Below are positions 58,198-64,000 of a stretch of 64,000 nucleotides of DNA, one piece after another. The stretch spans positions 365,552-429,551 of the forward strand of contig QGGY01000004.1 in the NCBI GenBank assembly GCA_003148945.1, in the 5' to 3' direction. The translations under genes were made by a program, and so were the position numbers. The notes beneath the pieces were generated by a model, which ran no database searches, was not told the origin of the DNA, and saw nothing but the letters and a program-made list of their open reading frames with translations. The DNA comes from Murimonas intestini. Lineage in GTDB: Bacteria; Bacillota; Clostridia; Lachnospirales; Lachnospiraceae. Within the stretch, counting starts at the first letter, position 1. Each line of letters opens with the position of its first letter.

Positions 58198-60171
58198 ATG
58201 ACAAGTATAATGGTGATAGAATCCCACGAACTGCCCAGGGACATCTGCTCCCTGGCTGCAAAAGAATTAAATCTGAATATGGTTTTTATCTCAACCAGAA
58301 TGAAGGATCTTACAGATGATGATTACAGAGAGTATGTGCGTATGGCTCAGGAAGAGAGAATGGATGCCATTATTGTCAGCTACCACCATTCTGAAAAAAT
58401 GTCTTCCTATGATACTTCTGTGCCCATTATCCCTATCAATTTCAGCAACTGGGAAACCTTAAATATACTTCAGTCCCTGAAAAAAAATATAGTGGATACC
58501 CATATCCCCCACCCACATAAGGTGGCTTTGATCACTGTCGCCCCCCTGTCCCTGGATTTGAAGATCCTCAGCGAAATATTCGAGTTAGAGCTTCATAATA
58601 TCATCCGTGATGGGGAGACTCTGCCGGATTCATTTTTTCATGCACTGAAAAAAGAAGGCTTTGAGATAGCCGCCTGCGGTTCCAGATATCACCAGCAGGT
58701 AGCAGCGTCCGGTATGTACCATGCCTACGATCCCAATGCCCATTCTTATATAGGCGTACTGGAAGAATTCCGCCGCATTTTAAAGCTGATCACTATCAGC
58801 CGTCAGGTCAGCCAGCGCAATCAGGAACTTCTTCAGATGATGAACTATTCTTTTGAAGCTATCTGGGTGACAGATGACCATGGGCTTATTACTTCATATA
58901 ACGTAAAGGCGGCAGGCCTTTTTGCAAAAAATACGCACAAAGCCTCTCCGTCCTTTTCCGGCCGTTCCATCTATGAGGTTCTTCCGGTTCAGATGAAGGA
59001 CATCCTTGATGACGCCCTTTCAAACGGTACCAATTACTACAGCCATCTGCTGCTGCACACCCAGTCTGACGGAATTTTCAACATCACTCCTCTCATGAGA
59101 AACGGAACAGTCAGCGCCGTAATTTTTCATTTTACTGCTCTTCCCCACCTGGAGCAGATGGAAGAGCAAATCCGGATAGAGTCATATATCAAGGGCCATA
59201 AAGCCAAATATACTTTCCAGAATCTGATTGGAAAATCCGGGGCAATTCAGCGTGCAATAAAAAATGCAGAGCTTTTTGCTAAATATGATTCTAATATTCT
59301 TTTAATAGGTGAAACAGGAACCGGAAAAGAGATTTTTTCCCAGAGCATCCATAATTCCAGCCGCAGGAGCGGCCAGCCCTTTGTTGCGTTAAACTGCGGG
59401 GCGCTGCCTCCGAATCTGCTGGAAAGTGAACTGTTTGGATATGTGGAGGGTGCATTTACAGGCGCCTCCAGAAAAGGAAAAAAAGGATTATTTGAGATTG
59501 CAAATCAGGGGACTATTTTTTTAGATGAAATATCTGAGATGGACGCCAACGGCCAGCTGCGCCTTCTGCGCGTCCTGGAAGAAAGAGAGGTCATGCGCAT
59601 AGGCAGCGACAGCGTCATTCCTGTAAATGTACGTGTCATCGCTGCCTGCAACAAAGATCTTGCAAAACTTGTAAAAAACGGATCGTTCCGTGAGGATCTA
59701 TTCTACAGGCTGAATGTCCTCACCATACAGATCCCTGCCCTGCGTGAGCGTGGAAACGATGTATTTCTTCTGGCTGAATATTATCTGGACATCTACAGTC
59801 AGAAATATCAGAAGACTGTCCAGCTCTCTTCCGCCTCTGCCAGCATGCTGACCTCCTACCCGTGGCCGGGAAATGTGCGCCAGCTGCGCAACTTCTGTGA
59901 ACGTCTGGTAATCGTGGCAGATGATTACCAGCTCTCACCTGAATTTATAAAAGACCAGCTTCAGCAGGCATACCAGTTTTATGATCATACGGATGATATG
60001 GATACAGCTGTTCTGCCCGCCCTCAGCCTCCCAGGCTCAGAGCGGGATAATATCCTCCTGGCCCTGCGCCAGACAAAAGGAAACCGCCAGCAAACGGCAA
60101 GTCTGCTGAACATCAGTACTTCTACTCTCTGGAGAAAGATGAAAAAATATGGGATCATGGAGCTATATTAA
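58198..60171 (+). CDS. Sigma-54-dependent transcriptional activator (PrpR_N-PAS-AAA+-Fis HTH)
   Basis: A 657-aa activator. Residues about 1-190 match the PrpR N-terminal domain (IIVSYHHSEKM, VPIIPINFS, CGSRYHQQVA), a ligand sensor; a PAS domain follows (about 205-320). The AAA+ unit has Walker A GETGTGKEIFSQ, the sigma-54 contact loop EGAFTGASRKGKKG, Walker B GTIFLDEISEM, and the sensor RVLEEREVMRIGS. The Fis-type helix-turn-helix is at the C-terminus (NRQQTASLLNISTSTLWRKM). ATG 58198 is used because AGGAG stands eight bases before it; the ATG at 58192 is too close. It is divergent from the operon it probably activates. Confidence 0.95.
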   Translation: MTSIMVIESHELPRDICSLAAKELNLNMVFISTRMKDLTDDDYREYVRMAQEERMDAIIVSYHHSEKMSSYDTSVPIIPINFSNWETLNILQSLKKNIVDTHIPHPHKVALITVAPLSLDLKILSEIFELELHNIIRDGETLPDSFFHALKKEGFEIAACGSRYHQQVAASGMYHAYDPNAHSYIGVLEEFRRILKLITISRQVSQRNQELLQMMNYSFEAIWVTDDHGLITSYNVKAAGLFAKNTHKASPSFSGRSIYEVLPVQMKDILDDALSNGTNYYSHLLLHTQSDGIFNITPLMRNGTVSAVIFHFTALPHLEQMEEQIRIESYIKGHKAKYTFQNLIGKSGAIQRAIKNAELFAKYDSNILLIGETGTGKEIFSQSIHNSSRRSGQPFVALNCGALPPNLLESELFGYVEGAFTGASRKGKKGLFEIANQGTIFLDEISEMDANGQLRLLRVLEEREVMRIGSDSVIPVNVRVIAACNKDLAKLVKNGSFREDLFYRLNVLTIQIPALRERGNDVFLLAEYYLDIYSQKYQKTVQLSSASASMLTSYPWPGNVRQLRNFCERLVIVADDYQLSPEFIKDQLQQAYQFYDHTDDMDTAVLPALSLPGSERDNILLALRQTKGNRQQTASLLNISTSTLWRKMKKYGIMELY

Positions 60172-61587
60172 TTATTGCCTGCAAAGCTGATAAATAGAAG
60201 TCACACCGGCGCCTGTGGCACCTGCTGACTGGAACTCGAAAACAGGAGGTTCTACCCACGCTGTACCTGCTATATCCAGATGGAGCCACGGCTTGCCTTC
60301 CGCGAATGATTTTATGAAGAGTCCCGCTGTAATAGTGCCGCAGCAACTCTCTCCCATATTGCGGATATCAGCTACCTTGCTCTTTATCATCTTTTCATGC
60401 TCCGGATATACAGGGAGCCTCCAATATCTCTCTCCTGATACCTGGTATGCCCTGCGGAATCTGTCAAACCATTCCTGATCATCACTGATAACCCCGCCTA
60501 TGGTGAATCCCAGCATATTCACTACGGCTCCTGTCAGAGTGGCAATATCCAGGATATGTGTTACCTTCTCCTGCTTCACTGCGTAGCTGACTGCATCAGC
60601 CAGTATCAGGCGTCCCTCTGCATCTGTATTTGCGATTTCAATCGTCTTTCCTGCATAAGAATTGATCACATCTCCAGGAAGCAGGCTCCCGTCTGATATC
60701 CTGTTCTCACACATAGGAATAACTGCCACAGCATTTGTCTTTACACGATTTTTAGCAAGTGCATAGATGGCTCCTGCCACAGCGGCGCCCCCTGCCATAT
60801 CGCCTCTGATTCCTCCCATGGAAGCTGCAGGTTTGAGGCAGTATCCGCCTGTATCACATGTGACTCCTTTTCCCACAAGACCCTTGACTTCTTCACATTC
60901 CGGATCTCCCATATAGCGCAGGACCACAAGGCACGGAGGAAACTCACTGCTTTCACCAACGCCTAAGAGCGCATCCATCTTCATCTTCTTTAAGTCTTCC
61001 AGATGGAATACCTGGGCTTCAATTTCAGTATCCTTCACTAAGTTCAGTACTTCTCCTGCAAAATCCTCAGGACGCAGCTTATTACCCGGCATATTAACCA
61101 TATCCCTGGCAAAACGCACGCCCTCAATGACGGCTTCGTATTCACTTAAGAGCGCACTGGCCGCTTCTGCCTCTGATCCCTCTATTCCCGTAAGTTCAAT
61201 TTCAGTTTTTCTGCAGTCTTTTCCAGGATATTGAATCTGCTCATAATCAGCCAGGAGAGCTCCTTCAGCAATATCTCTGACACTCTCTGTCCCAAATTTT
61301 TCTGCCACAGCAGAGATATTCATTGAAAATTCATAGATTTCATGGCTTCTCAGCTCTTTCACGGCCTTTGCAGCTGCTTCCTTGACTAAAACCTTACAGA
61401 TATTTTCATCTGTCTGGCCGCCTGCAGTCTCTTCTTTTTTTCCAAGGCCTACATATAACACTTCTTTCCCATCCTTTTCAGGATAAAACAGTGTTTCCAG
61501 AGCCTTACCTTTAAATTTACCCTCTTCCTTTTCAAAACCAAATTCAACTACTGCACCTTTTGTGCTTTCAGATACTATCTGAATCAT
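60172..61587 (-). CDS. pepA: Leucyl aminopeptidase (M17)
   Basis: A 471-aa di-zinc aminopeptidase. Metal and catalytic sites: GKGVTCDTGGYCLKP (Lys, Asp), MGGIRGDMAGGAAV (Asp), and NTDAEGRLILADA (Asp/Glu, catalytic Arg). ATG 61587 is favoured over 61593 by spacing from AAAGGAAG. It is tail-to-tail with the sigma-54 activator with no base between the stop codons. Release of N-terminal amino acids fits the neighbouring peptide importer and hydrolase, though it has no sigma-54 promoter of its own that I can see. Confidence 0.94.
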   Translation of the reverse strand: MIQIVSESTKGAVVEFGFEKEEGKFKGKALETLFYPEKDGKEVLYVGLGKKEETAGGQTDENICKVLVKEAAAKAVKELRSHEIYEFSMNISAVAEKFGTESVRDIAEGALLADYEQIQYPGKDCRKTEIELTGIEGSEAEAASALLSEYEAVIEGVRFARDMVNMPGNKLRPEDFAGEVLNLVKDTEIEAQVFHLEDLKKMKMDALLGVGESSEFPPCLVVLRYMGDPECEEVKGLVGKGVTCDTGGYCLKPAASMGGIRGDMAGGAAVAGAIYALAKNRVKTNAVAVIPMCENRISDGSLLPGDVINSYAGKTIEIANTDAEGRLILADAVSYAVKQEKVTHILDIATLTGAVVNMLGFTIGGVISDDQEWFDRFRRAYQVSGERYWRLPVYPEHEKMIKSKVADIRNMGESCCGTITAGLFIKSFAEGKPWLHLDIAGTAWVEPPVFEFQSAGATGAGVTSIYQLCRQ

Positions 61588-61652
61588 CTTCATCTTCCTT
61601 TCTTTCGGCGCGCTGCTTACACGCACAATTCTCTTTCTTTCCGCGGGCCCTG

Positions 61653-62414
61653 TTACACTAACCGCACTCCCGCAGCATCTAATGCTTCTATTATATCTTT
61701 ATCCGGAAATTCATCTGTAATAATACCATTGATATCCTCAAAATGAGCAAACTTAAATGAATCGTTAAAATAGAATTTTTCTTTCTCCATCAACACATAT
61801 TTATGACGGCTGCTCTGCAGTACAGCTTTTTTTGTTAAGCCATCCTCTGCTCCCAGAGTAGTGATTGAATAATCTGTCATGTCAATACCGCAGCTTCCTA
61901 TATAAGCCCTGTCAAAACTATACTGTTTAATAACTTCAATAGCTGCGGCTCCCATAAAACCATTAACAGAAGAAAACATGGTTCCTCCCGTTCCAATTGC
62001 AGTTATAGAGGGACTTCTGGCTAGTATTTGAAGAATATCTATCATATTGCTCACTACTACCAGTTTTTTCCCTGATTCTGCCAAAAGTTCTGCCAGCTTT
62101 ATATTTGTGGTGGAGATATCAAGAAATATTGTTTCATTATCATTAATTAAATCAAGTGCTTTTTTCGCTATGACTGTCTTTTTCTCCAGATGGTATCCTT
62201 TTCTGTCTATGACATTGCGTTCCAGAGGGTAATCTTTTGAAAGGATCGCACCCCCGTAAGTACGCTTCAGTTTTCCCCCGTTCTCCAAAATCTTCAGATC
62301 TTTTCGTATACAATCTTCGGATACCTGAAAGAGTTCACTCAGCTCTTTAACCCTGACTTTTCCATCCTTCTGAAGCTTCTCTTCAATTGCCTCCAGCCTC
62401 TCTTCCGTAAACAT
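61653..62414 (-). CDS. DeoR-family transcriptional regulator
   Basis: A 253-aa protein. N-terminal winged helix EERLEAIEEKLQKDGKVRVKELSELF and SEDCIRKDLKILE, then a sugar-phosphate-binding domain (FLDISTTNIKLAELL, GTGGTMFSSVNGFMG, DRAYIGSCGID). ATG 62414 follows GGGGGTGGG. It lies 65 bp before the aminopeptidase on the same strand. DeoR proteins usually repress sugar-phosphate pathways, none of which is here, so targets are unknown. Confidence 0.9.
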   Translation of the reverse strand: MFTEERLEAIEEKLQKDGKVRVKELSELFQVSEDCIRKDLKILENGGKLKRTYGGAILSKDYPLERNVIDRKGYHLEKKTVIAKKALDLINDNETIFLDISTTNIKLAELLAESGKKLVVVSNMIDILQILARSPSITAIGTGGTMFSSVNGFMGAAAIEVIKQYSFDRAYIGSCGIDMTDYSITTLGAEDGLTKKAVLQSSRHKYVLMEKEKFYFNDSFKFAHFEDINGIITDEFPDKDIIEALDAAGVRLV

Positions 62415-62440
62415 ATCCCACCCCCTTTGAATCCGCCTAA

Positions 62441-62469
62441 AGTATAACAATCTGTATCCTGATTGTCAA
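62441..62469 (-). promoter_or_regulatory. SigA-type promoter of the DeoR gene
   Basis: Reverse strand: TTGACA (62464-62469), 17 bp, TATACT (62441-62446). Confidence 0.85.
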
Positions 62470-62596
62470 TTATTTTTTATTGTTTATTATTACTTTTTCC
62501 TGTTTATGATTTTAAATAAAATTGGGAATACTAAAATAACATGACAAACGTTTTAGACATATATTAAAAATTTATATTTCAGAAAGGAGAGGCAGC

Positions 62597-62998
62597 ATGA
62601 AGGTTAGAAAGCTTCCACAGGTGAGTCCTCACACATTATTTACATCATTACTTATACTATTAGATATATCCGGATGCATAATTATCGCTGTTTTACTATC
62701 CCATGCTATAGTATCAGGTCATACAGGGCAGGCACAGGAAATTATACCGCAAACTGAACTACAGATTGTCAGCCAGGACACTGCTGTTTCCACTGCATTT
62801 ACAGATGCCGGTGTGGATAACTCCTGCGTCAAAACATTTTCCTGTGAATTAAATTATAATCCTGATATTTCTTCTGATTCCGGGATATATCAAATATCAT
62901 TTGAAACTGATTTTAATAAATATAATTATCAGATAAGCAGTGTTGATGGACAGATTTTATCGTATACTTCATTTTATCCCGGTAATAATGTCTCCTGA
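62597..62998 (+). CDS. Membrane-anchored single PepSY-like domain protein
   Basis: A 133-aa protein with an N-terminal transmembrane helix (LFTSLLILLDISGCIIIAVLL) and a short outside domain. AFTDAGVDNSCVKTFSCEL, then YQISFETDFNKYNYQISSVDGQIL, follows the PepSY pattern (helix, then beta strands with Y-x-I-x-F and D-G-x-I). PepSY domains are thought to inhibit or modulate proteases. AAAGGAGAGG lies before the ATG. It is divergent from the DeoR gene. Confidence 0.7.
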   Translation: MKVRKLPQVSPHTLFTSLLILLDISGCIIIAVLLSHAIVSGHTGQAQEIIPQTELQIVSQDTAVSTAFTDAGVDNSCVKTFSCELNYNPDISSDSGIYQISFETDFNKYNYQISSVDGQILSYTSFYPGNNVS

Positions 62999-63057
62999 TT
63001 TTCAAGTTTCTGATCGGTCCAGCATATACAGGCAACTTGATCGTCTTTCACCGGGCA

Positions 63058-63082
63058 ATAAAAAAACGCCCGCAAGGGGCGT
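63058..63082 (-). terminator. Terminator of the tRNA cluster
   Basis: Reverse strand stem ACGCCC/GGGCGT (63077-63082 with 63066-63071) followed by TTTTTTATTG, 12 bp past the last tRNA. Confidence 0.85.
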
Positions 63083-63093
63083 AAATGCTGTAA

Positions 63094-63166
63094 TGAGACA
63101 TCGGGGATTCGAACCCCGGACAACTTGATTAAAAGTCAAGTGCTCTACCGACTGAGCTAATATCCC
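63094..63166 (-). tRNA. tRNA-Lys (TTT)
   Basis: Acceptor GGGATAT / ATGTCTC, anticodon loop CTTTTAA on CTTGA/TCAAG, T arm GGGGTTCGAATCCCC. Last of seven tRNA genes. CCA not encoded. Confidence 0.95.
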
Positions 63167-63198
63167 ATGTCTTTGAAAATAATTATATATTTTCAAAA

Positions 63199-63271
<73 letters not shown>

Positions 63272-63280
63272 ATAAAAAAA

Positions 63281-63354
<74 letters not shown>

Positions 63355-63394
63355 TTATTAAATATGAAATTGTATGAAGATAATTATCTTCAAA

Positions 63395-63476
63395 TGGATG
63401 GAGGTGGATTCGAACCACCGAAGCAATTTGCAGCAGATTTACAGTCTGTCCCCTTTGGCCACTCGGGAATCCATCC
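63395..63476 (-). tRNA. tRNA-Tyr (GTA)
   Basis: An 82-nt class II tRNA with a variable arm (GCTGCAAATTGC region), anticodon loop CTGTAAA on CAGA/TCTG, and acceptor GGATGGA/TCCATCC. Confidence 0.95.
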
Positions 63477-63509
63477 ATATTTATTAAATTATCCACATTT
63501 TAAATGTGA

Positions 63510-63582
63510 AGCCGATGATCGGACTCGAACCGATAACCTGCTGATTACAAATCAGCTGCTCTGCCAATTGAGCCACATCGGC
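63510..63582 (-). tRNA. tRNA-Thr (TGT)
   Basis: Acceptor GCCGATG/CATCGGC, anticodon loop TTTGTAA on GCTGA/TCAGC, T arm ATCGGTTCGAGTCCGAT. Confidence 0.94.
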
Positions 63583-63589
63583 ACGTTAA

Positions 63590-63662
63590 TGGGACCTATA
63601 GGGCTCGAACCTATGACCCTCTGCTTGTAAGGCAGATGCTCTCCCAGCTGAGCTAAGATCCC
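63590..63662 (-). tRNA. tRNA-Val (TAC)
   Basis: Acceptor GGGATCT/AGGTCCC, anticodon loop CTTACAA on TCTGC/GCAGA, T arm ATAGGTTCGAGCCCTAT. A second valine tRNA, with GAC, is at 1182. Confidence 0.95.
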
Positions 63663-63689
63663 ATAACTAATTACATCATTAAGATGTAA

Positions 63690-63763
63690 CGACCCAGATC
63701 GGACTCGAACCGACGACCTTCGCCGTGACAGGGCGACGCTCTAACCAACTGAGCCACTGGGCC
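63690..63763 (-). tRNA. tRNA-Asp (GTC)
   Basis: Acceptor GGCCCAG/CTGGGTC, anticodon loop CTGTCAC on CGCC/GGCG, T arm GTCGGTTCGAGTCCGAT. First tRNA after the 23S gene. Confidence 0.95.
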
Positions 63764-63868
63764 ATTCTCTAAAGGTAAATCATATCCCTTTGAGGAATAT
63801 TTCTTGTACCTTCAAAACCACACACAGTACTGATTCATTTCCATCCGTTTTCTTTTGCCTAAACCTTT

Positions 63869-64000
63869 ATGGATAAGCCTTCGACCTATTAGTATTGGTC
63901 AGCTCCACGCATTGCTGCGCTTCCACCTCCAACCTATCTACCTCGTCGTCTTCAAGGGGTCTTACCGCTTTCGCGGGGGATATCTCATCTTGAGGGGGGC
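63869..64000 (-). rRNA. 23S rRNA, 3' end (gene continues past the window)
   Basis: The reverse strand reads the conserved end of 23S rRNA: CTCAAGATGAGATATCCCC, then GGTCGAAGGCTTATCC at the 3' terminus, with GAGCTGACCAATACTAATAG before it. The exact 3' base is uncertain by a few nucleotides. No 5S gene follows before tRNA-Asp. Confidence 0.93.

Noticed and set aside
63872..64000. 16S rather than 23S rRNA at the right edge.
   Set aside because: The CTCAAGATGAGATATCCCC and CTGACCAATACTAATAGG sequences belong to the 23S 3' end, not to the 16S 3' end (no anti-Shine-Dalgarno CCTCCTT).

Overview
The window looks like a chromosomal segment of a spore-forming, anaerobic gut Firmicute of the Lachnospiraceae (Clostridium cluster XIVa) type. 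This rests on strong AGGAGG-like ribosome sites, moderate GC, spore genes (a LysM-GH18 cortex-lytic enzyme, SpmB and a BofA homologue), a Clostridia-style Tad pilus operon, and a 23S-tRNA cluster without an intervening 5S gene. No species is assigned.

Layout. 1-1.6 kb: the N-terminal part of an AraC-type regulator, a small hypothetical gene behind a hairpin leader, tRNA-Val and a small acetyltransferase. 1.6-4.25 kb: a SleL/YaaH-type spore gene split in two by a 1355-bp element carrying only an XRE regulator and a serine recombinase. The two gene ends meet at identical 9-bp repeats, and removing one repeat unit restores a 426-codon frame exactly. 4.3-15 kb: a HAD phosphatase, an amidohydrolase, sbcCD, a MATE pump, an SDR reductase and a TetR-ABC exporter operon. 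15-24.7 kb: a 1249-aa REC/HD-GYP/PAS/GGDEF/GAF protein, spmB, a beta-CASP RNase-like protein, an unrecognised Cys-rich protein, a secreted small protein and a putative anti-sigma factor. 24.9-28.5 kb: murG, lying on the opposite strand between that anti-sigma gene and an ECF-like sigma gene, then a HIT protein, a soluble histidine kinase and a rhomboid protease.

28.5-38.8 kb: an eleven-gene Tad/Flp pilus operon read leftwards from a near-consensus promoter through a structured leader: prepilin peptidase, CpaE-like, CpaF ATPase, TadB, TadC, a 55-aa Flp pilin, DUF5702 protein, two TadE-like proteins around a second prepilin peptidase, and an FHA protein. 39.4-45 kb: a tyrosine phosphatase, a bofA homologue, glgB, a GH13 amylase and a TetR regulator with its operator. 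45-48 kb: a TPR / acidic-repeat / degenerate P-loop protein.

48.2-61.6 kb: a sigma-54 locus. rpoN lies downstream of a six-gene operon (peptide-type ABC transporter plus a two-domain CocE/esterase fusion) headed by an excellent -24/-12 promoter. A PrpR-type sigma-54 activator is divergent, and an M17 aminopeptidase is tail-to-tail with the activator. The arrangement suggests regulated import and intracellular hydrolysis of a peptide or amino-acid ester/amide. 61.6-64 kb: a DeoR regulator, a PepSY-like membrane protein, seven tRNA genes and the 3' end of 23S rRNA.

Five copies of palindromic intergenic repeats of graded length (27, 39, 132, 143 and 143 bp) are scattered through the window. One has an exact 8-bp target duplication, and another has rewritten the C-terminus of the amylase gene.
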